In this document: positions 1-7,966 of the stretch, in pieces | How the letters are laid out: each line of letters starts with the position of its first letter | Position numbering within the stretch: position 1 is the stretch's first letter | NCBI RefSeq assembly: GCF_047228935.1 | Contig: NZ_JBFEGG010000002.1 | Location: 248,001-312,000 of the forward strand | Direction of reading: 5' to 3' | From: Ornithinibacillus sp047228935 | Lineage (GTDB): Bacteria; Bacillota; Bacilli; Bacillales; Amphibacillaceae | DNA length: 64,000 nt | Notes under the pieces: generated by a model | Told to the model about the DNA's origin: nothing | The model's database searches: none | What the model saw: only the letters and a program-made list of their open reading frames with translations | Program-made: the position numbers and the translations under genes

Positions 1-2
1 GC

Positions 3-71
3 GATACAGTGTATGTCCTTAGTGATAAGGAAAGTAGGCCAAAGGCGAAGGAGGTTTTGGTTGGGAAATAA
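3..71 (+). CDS. C-terminal tail of an unidentified protein (partial, cut by window edge)
   Basis: Frame 3 is open from the window edge to TAA at 69-71 and encodes about 22 residues ending in KEVLVGK. A rho-independent terminator follows 60 bases later, as expected for the end of a transcription unit. The short hydrophobic-then-charged tail resembles the last strand of membrane-fusion/adaptor proteins of efflux pumps, but this is only an impression from a few residues. The longer frame-1 ORF across the same bases runs through the terminator hairpin and is not credible. Confidence 0.4.
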   Translation, partial: DTVYVLSDKESRPKAKEVLVGK

Positions 72-129
72 GGTATATATTCTTGATATTCCCTTACCCC
101 TCAGATGCTTTTTAAAAGCATACAGAATT

Positions 130-174
130 AAAAACCGATTTTCTCTCTCCCCAGAAAGAAAATCGGTTTTTTCG
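130..174 (+). terminator. Rho-independent terminator
   Basis: A stem pairs AAAACCGATTTTCT with AGAAAATCGGTTTT around a short loop and is followed by a T run. It ends the transcription unit entering from the left edge. Confidence 0.85.
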
Positions 175-200
175 TTCTATATGAAACAAACCCCTTATGT

Positions 201-232
201 AAGCAATCAAGCTGCCCACAAGATTGCTTTTT
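201..232 (+). terminator. Second hairpin with T run
   Basis: AAGCAATC and GATTGCTT form an 8-bp stem around a 13-base loop, followed by TTTTT. This is probably a back-up terminator behind the stronger one at 130-174. Confidence 0.5.
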
Positions 233-237
233 AACTT

Positions 238-268
238 ATAATTGGCTACTTTCAAGGTAGCCAATTAT
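238..268 (-). terminator. Hairpin terminating the CoA-transferase gene
   Basis: ATAATTGGCTAC and GTAGCCAATTAT make a perfect 12-bp stem about 20 bases past the stop codon of the leftward gene. Read on the minus strand, no long T run follows immediately, so termination efficiency is uncertain. Confidence 0.55.
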
Positions 269-289
269 CCTGCCCCTTTTTCTATCAAA

Positions 290-1807
290 CTATTTTGTTA
301 CTGTTCCTTTTTCAAGCATGGATCCGTGTTTCGCATAGTTTTCATGCCATGAGAATGCTTTTTCAAGCACATGTGGGGTCTGCCCACCCCGTTCTAGTGC
401 TTCCTCGTAATACTGCCAAAGCTGTGCGCGATACATTGGATGTGCACAGTTTTCAATGATTAACGGTACACGTTCACGTGGAGCAAGACCACGTAAATCT
501 GCATATCCTTGCTCTGTAACAACTACATCAACATCATGTTCTGTATGATCCACGTGGGATACAAACGGAACAACACTTGAAATGTCTCCGCCCTTTGCAA
601 TGGATTTCGTAACAAAGATTGCTAGTCTGGCATTACGGGCAAAATCACCTGAGCCACCAATACCATTCATCATTTTCGTACCAGATACATGTGTCGAGTT
701 TACGTTCCCATAAATATCAAATTCTAGTGCTGTGTTGATGGAAATGAGTCCGAGACGTCTAATAATTTCTGGATGATTGGAAATTTCTTGTGGACGCATA
801 ATCAACTTGTCACGATATTTTTCGAAGTCATTATATACTTGATGCATCTTTTCTTCTGATAATGTAATAGAACAACAAGATGCAAAGTCTACCTTTCCAG
901 CATCAATTAAATCGAACACAGCGTCTTGTAGCACTTCCGAATACACTTCCAAATGCTTAAATTCGGATTCAACCATGCCATGTAATACCGCATTCGCTAC
1001 AGAGCCTATACCAGATTGTAGTGGTGCTAACTTTTCGGTTAAACGACCTGCAGCTATTTCTTTACGCAGAAAGTCCAGTAAGTAGTTGGCCATGATTTGT
1101 GTTTCTTCGTCTGGTGGAACGATCGTTGATGGCGAGTCTAGTTGATTCGTAAATACGATACCTTTTATTTTGCTACTATCTATAGGAATACCTATTGTTC
1201 CAATTCGGTCATTTGCCCTTGTTAACGGAATTGGATCTCGATCTCCCTGTTTACCTGGGCTGTACAAATCGTGCAGGCCTTCTAGTAGTTCGGATTGTGC
1301 AAGATTAATCTCCACAATAATCGACTTCGCATTTTCCGTAAATGCCATCGAATTTCCAATCGAAGTAGTGGGTATAATCATACCATCTTCCGTAATTGAA
1401 ATTGCTTCTAAAATTGCGTAATCCACTTGCTCAATTACATTCCCTCGAAGCAATTCTGCCGTGTGTGATAGATGATGATCAACAAACAAATGCTCCCCAG
1501 CATTTATCTTTTTCCTCATGGTTGGGTCAGCTTGGAAAGGAAGACGTTTATTAATGATTCCAACTTCTGCAAACAATTTATCCACATCAGACCCAAGTGA
1601 AGCACCAGTGAATACATTCACTTTGAACTTTTCGCCCACTTTAGCACGTTTTACTAATGCCATAGGCACTGCTTTAACGTCTCCAGCACGGGTAAATCCG
1701 CTTAACCCTAATGTCATACCATCTTGTATCCAAGAGGCCGCTTCTTCAGCCGAGACCACCCGTTCTAACAAGCGAGGATTTTTAATTCTTTCTTGAAATT
1801 TCTCCAT
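290..1807 (-). CDS. Acetyl-CoA hydrolase / succinyl-CoA:acetate CoA-transferase family protein
   Basis: This 505-residue protein has the usual length of the Ach1/Cat1/AarC family, which moves CoA between acetate and succinate or hydrolyses acetyl-CoA in the cytosol. The N-terminal GLSGFTRAGD segment and the C-terminal region with EFDIYGNVNSTH and GGSGDFARNA are typical. Glu291 in YSEVLQD sits where the family's CoA-thioester-forming glutamate is expected (Glu294 in AarC). The ATG follows a GGGGG ribosome site, and a candidate cre site lies 13 bases upstream. It is the last gene of a leftward block with a LytTR regulator. Sequence alone cannot separate hydrolase from transferase activity. Confidence 0.9.
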   Translation of the reverse strand: MEKFQERIKNPRLLERVVSAEEAASWIQDGMTLGLSGFTRAGDVKAVPMALVKRAKVGEKFKVNVFTGASLGSDVDKLFAEVGIINKRLPFQADPTMRKKINAGEHLFVDHHLSHTAELLRGNVIEQVDYAILEAISITEDGMIIPTTSIGNSMAFTENAKSIIVEINLAQSELLEGLHDLYSPGKQGDRDPIPLTRANDRIGTIGIPIDSSKIKGIVFTNQLDSPSTIVPPDEETQIMANYLLDFLRKEIAAGRLTEKLAPLQSGIGSVANAVLHGMVESEFKHLEVYSEVLQDAVFDLIDAGKVDFASCCSITLSEEKMHQVYNDFEKYRDKLIMRPQEISNHPEIIRRLGLISINTALEFDIYGNVNSTHVSGTKMMNGIGGSGDFARNARLAIFVTKSIAKGGDISSVVPFVSHVDHTEHDVDVVVTEQGYADLRGLAPRERVPLIIENCAHPMYRAQLWQYYEEALERGGQTPHVLEKAFSWHENYAKHGSMLEKGTVTK

Positions 1808-1819
1808 ACCGAACCCCCA

Positions 1820-1834
1820 TTAAAGCGTTTTCAA
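1820..1834 (-). promoter_or_regulatory. Candidate CcpA cre site before the CoA-transferase gene
   Basis: On the minus strand the bases read TTGAAAACGCTTTAA, which matches the catabolite-responsive element consensus WTGNAANCGNWNNCW at all but one defined position. It lies just upstream of the start codon, a position suited to repression. Acetate-utilisation genes are known CcpA targets in Bacilli; the assignment here is by motif only. Confidence 0.5.
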
Positions 1835-1930
1835 ATATTTTAACGCATTAAATTCAGAATTCGGGGAATTTTGGTGGAATAACTAAAATTTTGTTTAAAG
1901 CAGAAAAATAGGATTCTAAAACAGCATATT

Positions 1931-2557
1931 TTAGAATCCTAGCATTTTCCTAAAATAACTAGAATAGGATTGACTGACCGGTATACTATCGCCATTTTCT
2001 ATTTCTAGTAAGAAAGTAGAATGTGTATCTGGAAATATCTCCCTTATATAATGGACATTTACAATAAAGGAACGATGACAACGGATAAACATATCTCTAG
2101 GAAGGTTATATTCAAATTCTTGTAACGTATTTTTATGTGTCCCGGAAAACTGTTTTGCATAAACATGGGTTTTTCTATCCTTTACTTCTAAATAATAGAC
2201 TTCTTGAAACGGAATTGGCTTCCATCCGTCATGAGATTTCAAGGTTATAACGGACTTTCCATCGGTGTATGTAGGATAAATTGCAAGTACACATCCAGCG
2301 ACTTTACCATTTTCATGAAACGGTACGGCCATTCCATGATAAGGCACTCCAAATACATTACGGTCAATGAATTCCGATACTTTTTGATTCGTTACAAATG
2401 CTTTATGGGCAATCGTTCCTTCTTTAACCGGATCTCCTGGACTAATTTTCAAATCTATCCGCTTACTAGGTCGATAATAAACGTATTCTTGTCCATTGGA
2501 AACGGCAATCGATATTTCATCTGAAAAAAGCTCCCCGATTATGTCTAAAATCTCCAT
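1931..2557 (-). CDS. LytTR-family transcriptional regulator with N-terminal sensor-like domain
   Basis: The last ~100 of 208 residues form a LytTR DNA-binding domain: VYYLEVKDRKTHVY, then the conserved FIRCHRSFIVN and a SQSYSSYFRKMLG end. The first ~100 residues look like a small PAS/GAF-like sensor (VFGVPYHGMAVPF) rather than a CheY receiver, so there is no phosphorylatable Asp site and direct ligand sensing is likely. It lies 123 bases upstream of the CoA-transferase gene on the same strand. I infer that it controls that gene, possibly in response to an acyl metabolite. The domain call is firm; the target is inference. Confidence 0.85.
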   Translation of the reverse strand: MEILDIIGELFSDEISIAVSNGQEYVYYRPSKRIDLKISPGDPVKEGTIAHKAFVTNQKVSEFIDRNVFGVPYHGMAVPFHENGKVAGCVLAIYPTYTDGKSVITLKSHDGWKPIPFQEVYYLEVKDRKTHVYAKQFSGTHKNTLQEFEYNLPRDMFIRCHRSFIVNVHYIREIFPDTHSTFLLEIENGDSIPVSQSYSSYFRKMLGF

Positions 2558-2591
2558 CTGACTTAGCCCCCTAGTTGAATCGATTAACCAT

Positions 2592-2882
2592 TTATTTTTC
2601 TATTAATGTTAAACTAAAATCGCCTACCGCATTTTCTTCGTATAAATTCGTAACAGAAGTAGAATAATGCTGAATCTCCGCATGAAATTCTAGCCTTTCT
2701 GATGGAACTTTAACTAGAAAATCATTTTTATATAATTCAACGGTAACATCATGGTAATCCTCATGTGTTACTTTAAAATCTAGCTTTACAACGGTTAAAG
2801 CCTTTCCATTTACTTCCACCTTCGACACATCCACACTGTCAGGGTTAATCTTAAGTTCGTTAATCCAGATGGTATTTTTCAT
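2592..2882 (-). CDS. DUF3219 family protein (YkvR-like)
   Basis: A 96-residue protein whose C-terminal half (YHDVTVELYKNDF, then HYSTSVTNLYE) matches what I recall of B. subtilis YkvR, the type member of DUF3219. The family is small, cytosolic and of unknown function. The ATG at 2882 sits 5-8 bases after GAGGGGTGA, which also contains the stop codon of the preceding thioesterase gene, so the two are translationally coupled. A GTG at 2891 would add three residues but lies too close to the ribosome site. Confidence 0.8.
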   Translation of the reverse strand: MKNTIWINELKINPDSVDVSKVEVNGKALTVVKLDFKVTHEDYHDVTVELYKNDFLVKVPSERLEFHAEIQHYSTSVTNLYEENAVGDFSLTLIEK

Positions 2883-2887
2883 GCTGC

Positions 2888-3379
2888 TCACCCCTCTTCA
2901 TTTTTAAGAAATGTATTCGGCATAATAACTGCAATTACTTCGCCCTTTGCACAACAATTGTCCGCTGCATAAACTTCCGTAGTGACTTTCCATTTTTTCG
3001 GATGAATTTCTTCTATTATGCCAATTGCCTTTAATGGTACACCATGTGGAGTAGGTTTTACAAAGTCTACCTTTAAGGAGGCCGTAACAAAGCGAGGAGG
3101 CTCTATTCCATCTCCAGGTTCATACCCATTTTTACGGTGTAATGCAAGTGAAGCTGAACCTGTCCCGTGGCAATCAATTAGTGAAGCAATGAGTCCACCA
3201 TAAACAAATCCAGGTATTGCCGTTTGCTCTTTAAGAGGAGTATAAATCGTGATCGTCCTTTCTCCGTCCCAACCAGTTCGAAGCTGTAGCCCTTCTTGAT
3301 TTAACCGTCCACACCCATAGCACCAAGCATAATCATCTGCATATTCATCTTGAATTGCGTGGATAACCTTTTCCATCAT
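2888..3379 (-). CDS. PaaI-type hotdog-fold thioesterase
   Basis: The 163-residue protein carries the signature of PaaI-like acyl-CoA thioesterases: FVYGGLIASLIDCHGTG, where GG and the following Asp are at the active site, then FVTASLKVDFVKPTPHGVP. A Cys-X2-Cys near the N-terminus (WCYGCG) is common in one branch of the family. It hydrolyses acyl-CoA thioesters in the cytosol; the acyl group cannot be read from sequence. It is the first gene of the leftward block that ends with a CoA-transferase, which suggests a shared acyl-CoA theme. Confidence 0.85.
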   Translation of the reverse strand: MMEKVIHAIQDEYADDYAWCYGCGRLNQEGLQLRTGWDGERTITIYTPLKEQTAIPGFVYGGLIASLIDCHGTGSASLALHRKNGYEPGDGIEPPRFVTASLKVDFVKPTPHGVPLKAIGIIEEIHPKKWKVTTEVYAADNCCAKGEVIAVIMPNTFLKNEEG

Positions 3380-3436
3380 AAACTTTTTCCCCTTTCTGAA
3401 TAACTTGTCTTATCGTTTCATATATTGATTCCAAAG

Positions 3437-3465
3437 ATGACAACAACTGTGTTTGCCTATATAAT
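3437..3465 (+). promoter_or_regulatory. Sigma-A promoter of htpX
   Basis: ATGACA (-35, five of six matches) and a perfect TATAAT (-10) are separated by 17 bases, about 55 bases upstream of the htpX start codon. Confidence 0.7.
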
Positions 3466-3520
3466 ATATGTAATACTGTTGTGAATACAATTTTAAAATT
3501 TCAAATAGAAAGGTGAGAAT

Positions 3521-4396
3521 ATGGGAAAGAGAATTTTTTATTTCTTACTAACTAACGTACTAGTTTTACTGACAATCAGTATAATTTTTAGCATTTTACC
3601 AATTGGAAGCTATATTGGTAGTGATGGAACACTTCAATTAGGAACTCTTCTTATCTTTAGTGCAGTAATTGGTTTTACAGGTTCCTTCATTTCTCTAGGT
3701 ATGTCCCGCTGGATGGCTAAGAAAATGATGGGCGTTAAAGTCATTGATCCAAATGGTCCAATGAACGAATATGAAAAAGCAGTTGTGGAAAAAGTACACC
3801 GTTTATCAAGAGCTGCTGGCTTAATGCATATGCCTGAGGTTGGCATCTATCAATCTCCTGAAGTGAATGCTTTTGCTACTGGTCCATCTAGAAAACGTTC
3901 TTTAGTTGCCGTTTCTACTGGTTTACTACAAGAAATGGATGACGATGCAGTTGAAGGCGTTATTGCCCACGAGGTTGCCCATATCGCAAATGGTGACATG
4001 GTAACGATGACACTTCTACAAGGTATTGTGAATACATTTGTTGTGTTCTTATCTCGTATTGTGGCGTTTGTTGCATCCCGCTTTGTAAAAGAAGAGCTTG
4101 CTCCAATCGTACATTTCATTGCCATTATCGTGTTCCAAATTGTCTTCTCTATTCTAGGAAGCATTGTCGTATTTGCGTACTCTAGACATCGTGAATACCA
4201 TGCAGACCGTGGTGGTGCTGATTTAGCAGGTAAAGATAAAATGCGTCATGCGCTAGAAAGCTTAAAAGCTTACACAAGCCGCATTAAGGGTGAAGATGAT
4301 ACATCCATTGCAACATTAAAAATTAACAACAAACGTAAATCATCACTATTCTCTACACACCCGGATTTAGATGAAAGAATTAAACGATTAGTATAA
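3521..4396 (+). CDS. htpX: Membrane zinc metalloprotease HtpX
   Basis: This 291-residue protein has the M48B layout: two N-terminal membrane segments (about 4-26 and 39-60), a HEVAH zinc motif at 150-154, two further hydrophobic segments (about 163-185 and 195-220), then SRHREYHAD, whose Glu supplies the third zinc ligand. HtpX cleaves misfolded membrane proteins from the cytosolic face as part of the heat and membrane stress response. Length and motifs are standard. It is a single-gene unit, with a sigma-A promoter before it and a terminator just after it. Confidence 0.95.
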   Translation: MGKRIFYFLLTNVLVLLTISIIFSILPIGSYIGSDGTLQLGTLLIFSAVIGFTGSFISLGMSRWMAKKMMGVKVIDPNGPMNEYEKAVVEKVHRLSRAAGLMHMPEVGIYQSPEVNAFATGPSRKRSLVAVSTGLLQEMDDDAVEGVIAHEVAHIANGDMVTMTLLQGIVNTFVVFLSRIVAFVASRFVKEELAPIVHFIAIIVFQIVFSILGSIVVFAYSRHREYHADRGGADLAGKDKMRHALESLKAYTSRIKGEDDTSIATLKINNKRKSSLFSTHPDLDERIKRLV

Positions 4397-4404
4397 TAAA
4401 CAAT

Positions 4405-4440
4405 GGAAATGCTCATTTTAGGGGGGCATTTCCTTTTTAT
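4405..4440 (+). terminator. Terminator of htpX
   Basis: GGAAATGC and GCATTTCC form a stem followed by a T-rich stretch, 9 bases after the stop codon. Confidence 0.75.
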
Positions 4441-4522
4441 TTATCAATTACTATATTTATGAGTCTATTTTTACACTTTTATCCAACTAGAAACATATAG
4501 TTAACCTAAAAGAGGTGAAAAT

Positions 4523-5197
4523 ATGTACTATTATCCTAATCTGTTCAACCGAGGGCAAGTTCCGGTAAGAGAAAGTGACAAAGTGATTAAGGTGTTTGGA
4601 GAAGGTGTCGTCTTAGCAAGACCCGACCAGGCAATCGTCACCTTAGGGGTTATTACAGAGGATAACAATCTTCAGCAAGCACAACAAAAGAATGCACAAG
4701 ATTCTACTAACGTTATCAATGCAATCGTAAATAGTGGCGTTTCTCGTGAAAACATCCAAACGACGGATTACCGAGTCGATATCCAATACGATTTTCAAAA
4801 TGGGCAACAAGTATTTCGGGGATATCGGATAACTAGTATACTTACAATCAAAATAGAAAATATACAATCAGTCGGGGAAATTGTGGATATAGCTGTGGAT
4901 AGCGGGGCAAACACAGTACGAAATATTGATCTTACGATTTCCAATCCAGATCGATATTACCATCAAGCATTCGAAAAGGCGATTCAAAATGCGAAAGCCA
5001 AAGCCGATACTGCAGCATCGACACTTGGAGTTATAGTCCCAGACGTACCTGCACGTTTAAAAGAGTTATCTAATTTAACACCTGAACCCCCTAGACCATA
5101 TGTTTTAGGAGTATCCACGGAAAGTGCCGTCACTACACCAATTGAAGCAGGCCAAAATCAAATTCGAGCATCTGTTGAGGCAACATTTAACTATTAA
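4523..5197 (+). CDS. SIMPL domain (DUF541) protein
   Basis: The 224-residue protein has the SIMPL/DUF541 pattern: a first strand IKVFGEGVVLARPDQAIV, a long helical AQQKNAQDSTNVINAI region, IQTTDYRVDIQYDF, and a second alpha/beta half ending in SVEATFNY. It lacks the signal peptide that Gram-negative members have, and instead begins with a Tyr/Pro-rich stretch. Such cytosolic or spore-associated forms occur in Bacillaceae. The biochemical role is unknown. It starts after AAAGAGGTG and runs convergently towards a repeat element. Confidence 0.85.
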   Translation: MYYYPNLFNRGQVPVRESDKVIKVFGEGVVLARPDQAIVTLGVITEDNNLQQAQQKNAQDSTNVINAIVNSGVSRENIQTTDYRVDIQYDFQNGQQVFRGYRITSILTIKIENIQSVGEIVDIAVDSGANTVRNIDLTISNPDRYYHQAFEKAIQNAKAKADTAASTLGVIVPDVPARLKELSNLTPEPPRPYVLGVSTESAVTTPIEAGQNQIRASVEATFNY

Positions 5198-5201
5198 AAA
5201 A

Positions 5202-5553
5202 TTGGCTGGGCAAAAGTATTTTAGTCAAACGAATAACCGAATATAGTGCACCTACCACGCACCGGAAATATACTACGCTTTCACTTCCAGCACAAGTGCG
5301 ACATCTGCTCGAAAAGACCTCGCAGTGTCTTCTTTGCCGCGGGCGGCTGGAGAGCCAGGCTACTACTTGAATAATCTTCTCTGTAGCCTTGCACCGAGGA
5401 AACCTGCTGCGTAGCATTACTAGCAGACGCAGGTGCATACTTGGGGTCTCACCGTTGCCTTTCCTCCCGCAGGAGTCTCCGTATATTTCCGGTGCTGTTA
5501 ATGTGCATTACTCGGCTTTACATCTGTACTACCTAGTTATTGCCCAACCTCTT
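5202..5553 (-). repeat. Interspersed intergenic element, copy A
   Basis: The element fills the whole gap between two convergent genes. Its ends are inverted repeats (GGCTGGGCAA at the left, TTGCCCAACC at the right). Inside these, CACCGGAAATATAC near 5262 pairs with GTATATTTCCGGTG near 5482. The interior contains the AGCACAAGTGCGACATCTGC core also found in copies B and D, and a block near 5455-5475 shared with copy C in opposite orientation. The right end touches the stop codon of the leftward gene, so it may also serve as a terminator. No protein-coding potential is credible. Confidence 0.85.
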
Positions 5554-6322
5554 AATCCCTATCTTCCATATAATGTTCCAAATAAAACTTATCTTTATTA
5601 TCTTCAAAAGGAAATACTTTTAACTCCTTCGCTTTGCCTACATAATCGTTAAAGATTTCATTTAGAATATCTTCCGGATTTTTTCCTTCTGTATCGATTC
5701 CTAATTTTTCAGCCGCTTCATAAATTTTTGCCTCATGGATTTCCATGACAATTTCATGTTCCTCTTTCCCATCTGTATCCACGTTATAGGCTTTTGCTTC
5801 GTTTTCCAATATAGCAGTTTTTACTTCCTCCAGTAATTCTTCCTTCTCTTTTCCCTCTGTACCGATTCCTAATTCTTCCGCTTTCTTCTGAAGCTTAACT
5901 TCCATGACTTCTTCTGCTAATTGCTTAGAATCTTTTCCTTCTGTATCAACCCCTAGCTTCTCCGCTTCTTTCATTACTTTTTTATGATGAATTTCTTTTG
6001 CGAGATTGGCTAAGTCCTTGCCCTCCGTTTCAATCCCTAATTCCTCAGCCTTTTTCAGTAGTTTTGCTTCTTTTACTTCTTTAGCCAAGACATGAAGATC
6101 TTTACCATCAGCTTCAATTCCTAATTCTTTCGCTTTATATTTAATCCAAGCTTCATGTTTATGTAGACCTTTATGTTCCTCATGTTTCTGCTCCACTTTT
6201 TCCTCATCCTTTTTGAAAAAGTCGAACCAAGCCTCGTCCTGTTTTTCCCCAAACACGGTGGAAACCTGCCATGATCCGGCTATAATAAGAGCTACCATGA
6301 TTAATATGAATTTATTTTTCAT
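5552..6322 (-). CDS. Secreted protein of six 28-residue helical repeats
   Basis: I do not recognise a named family. Residues 1-25 form a signal peptide (MKNK, hydrophobic core, then VFGEKQ). After a charged linker, residues ~58-225 consist of six repeats of 28 residues with consensus xKAEELGIDTEGKDxxxLAxEV; the fifth is the most diverged. Each repeat probably forms two short helices joined by the conserved LGI-D/E-TEGK turn, similar in style to SAP/HeH-like helical hairpins. The protein is very rich in Glu and Lys and has no Cys, so it is probably an extracellular or wall-associated binding protein. The stop codon overlaps the end of a repeat element. Confidence 0.75.
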   Translation of the reverse strand: MKNKFILIMVALIIAGSWQVSTVFGEKQDEAWFDFFKKDEEKVEQKHEEHKGLHKHEAWIKYKAKELGIEADGKDLHVLAKEVKEAKLLKKAEELGIETEGKDLANLAKEIHHKKVMKEAEKLGVDTEGKDSKQLAEEVMEVKLQKKAEELGIGTEGKEKEELLEEVKTAILENEAKAYNVDTDGKEEHEIVMEIHEAKIYEAAEKLGIDTEGKNPEDILNEIFNDYVGKAKELKVFPFEDNKDKFYLEHYMEDRD

Positions 6323-6488
6323 TTGTTATCTTCCTTTCAGTATTCTTTATTTTTCATAAAATCATTAGTTACTATTTCCAAAAAATGAAAATACATGAAT
6401 AAAACTTTCGGATGTTTTGGTCTGTTTTTTTCAAAGTCTTTAGTATTTCTACTAGTCTAACAGGCATTTCTTTGATACTCTTAAAGAT

Positions 6489-6502
6489 GGAAAGCGTTTC
6501 CG
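6489..6502 (+). promoter_or_regulatory. Candidate cre site before the NADH dehydrogenase-like gene
   Basis: GGAAAGCGTTTCCG is nearly palindromic and matches the CcpA consensus TGWAARCGYTWNCW at 12 of 14 positions. It lies 58 bases upstream of the start codon. This is motif evidence only. Confidence 0.35.
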
Positions 6503-6559
6503 GATATAAAACCCAAAATACTAGCATTCTGATTTCTAGCAGGGGATGGGGGTAAAACA

Positions 6560-7621
6560 ATGAGAAATTTAGTAATACTAGGTGGTGGCTATGGAGGCAT
6601 CAAGGTTGCATTAGGTTTGCTTGATAAAGGCTTACCAGAAGATGTAACGTTAACAATTGTCGATCGCAATCCATACCAATCATTAAAAACAGAATTCTAT
6701 ACAATTGCAGCTGGCACAGTTGCTGATCGAGACGTGCGAGTTGATTTCCCGAAAGATGACCGTATCCAATATGTGTTTGCCGAAGTGGAAAAAATTGATG
6801 TAGAAAACAACCAAATCGTGTTCCAGGATATTAGAGAAGTAGTTTCGTATGATTATTTAGTTGTCGCATTGGGGTGTGAAGATAACTATCACGGTATTGA
6901 AGGGGCAGATCGTTATACAGAGAGTGTACAAACTTTTTCGAAAGCCCGAAAAGCTGGACTTGCAGTCGGAAACTTAAAAGCAAATGGAAAAGTTACGATT
7001 GTTGGTGCAGGCTTAAGTGGAATAGAGGTAGCTTCCGAAATACGTGAAAGTAGAGAAGATCTAAATATCCGTTTACTTGATCGCGGAGGCTCTGTCTTAA
7101 GAGCATTTGACCCAAGAATTCAAGGATATGTTGCCGATTGGTTTAATAAAAATGATGTAGAAGTATTACATCACGCAAATGTAGAATATGTAGAAAAAGA
7201 TGGGGTTTGTAACAACGGGGTTTGTTATGTCAATGATGTAACGATTTGGACGGCTGGTGTTCGTCCTAATAGGGTCGTAAGAGAATTACCCTTCCAAAAG
7301 GACCAACACGAAAAGATTGTAGTGAACGACCTTTTCCAAGTACCAGAAGAGCCAAATGTATATGTAATTGGTGACTGTGCTTCTTCTATTCATTCGCCAA
7401 GTGCACAGCTAGCTGGTATTCAAGGGGAACAGACAGCGGCAGTGTTACATTGTATTTTACGAAACAAAGAACCGAAACAGCCAAAAGAAATTCGCTTAAA
7501 AGGAACTTTAGGATCACTTGGTAAAAATGATGGCTTTGGTAGTATGATGAAGCAGCCTATGACTGGAATAGTTCCTAGACTTGTGAAATCAGGTGTATTA
7601 TGGTTAAATAAACGCCACTAA
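6560..7621 (+). CDS. Type II NADH dehydrogenase-like FAD oxidoreductase (YutJ/YumB family)
   Basis: The 353-residue protein has two Rossmann motifs, GGGYGG at 8-13 for FAD and VGAGLSG near 149 for NAD(P)H, plus the FAD-binding VYVIGDCASS near 272. This is the plan of non-proton-pumping NADH:quinone oxidoreductases. At ~350 residues it fits the shorter YutJ-like branch and lacks the long C-terminal membrane-binding domain of ~400-residue NDH-2, so a quinone-linked role is likely but not proven. The start follows GGGGATGGGGG. The gene is monocistronic and runs convergently into repeat copy B. Confidence 0.85.
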   Translation: MRNLVILGGGYGGIKVALGLLDKGLPEDVTLTIVDRNPYQSLKTEFYTIAAGTVADRDVRVDFPKDDRIQYVFAEVEKIDVENNQIVFQDIREVVSYDYLVVALGCEDNYHGIEGADRYTESVQTFSKARKAGLAVGNLKANGKVTIVGAGLSGIEVASEIRESREDLNIRLLDRGGSVLRAFDPRIQGYVADWFNKNDVEVLHHANVEYVEKDGVCNNGVCYVNDVTIWTAGVRPNRVVRELPFQKDQHEKIVVNDLFQVPEEPNVYVIGDCASSIHSPSAQLAGIQGEQTAAVLHCILRNKEPKQPKEIRLKGTLGSLGKNDGFGSMMKQPMTGIVPRLVKSGVLWLNKRH

Positions 7622-7625
7622 TTAT

Positions 7626-7927
7626 GTTGCAAGGATTAAAAGAATAGAACTTGATACAGCCGAATACTGCACCTTACTAGCACCAGAAATAAACGAAGAC
7701 GCAAGCAGGCATCGGTGAGACCCATTGATGCCATCTAGTCTGCAAGTGATGCTCCATACGTAAGATTCCTCGGAGCTGCACCCGGGGCAAAGAAGACACT
7801 GCGAGGTACTTTCGAGCAGATATCGCACTTGTGCTGGAAGTAACCGCAAGTATATTTCCGGTGCGGGGCAGGTGCACTATATTCGGTTATTCATTTGACT
7901 AAAAATACTTTTTTTAGCCAATCCCCT
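7626..7927 (+). repeat. Interspersed intergenic element, copy B (degenerate)
   Basis: Copy B lies in the opposite orientation to copies A and D and fills the gap between two convergent genes. The right part is well conserved (GTATATTTCCGGTGCGG, GTGCACTATATTCGG, ATTTGACTAAAAATAC). The left internal arm has decayed (CACCAGAAATAAACG), so the long internal stem is mostly lost. It carries the GCAAAGAAGACACTGCGAG core in reverse complement to copies A and D. Short ORFs within it are chance. Confidence 0.8.
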
Positions 7928-7966
7928 TTTCCTTAAATTCCTTAGAATATGTCTTATTCTCCGCTT

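Noticed and set aside
13..234. 73-codon ORF at the left edge
   Set aside because: It runs through the terminator hairpin at 130-174 and has no ribosome site; the frame-3 tail ending at 71 explains the region better.
5389..5652. 87-codon ORF spanning repeat A and the secreted-protein gene
   Set aside because: It crosses from the repeat into the antisense of a well-supported gene.
6372..6560. 62-codon minus-strand ORF before the NADH dehydrogenase-like gene
   Set aside because: No ribosome site, biased hydrophobic composition and overlap with the promoter and cre region of the plus-strand gene.
7622..7877. Minus-strand ORFs of 75 and 66 codons in repeat copy B
   Set aside because: They lie entirely within the non-coding element and are not shared in frame with other copies.
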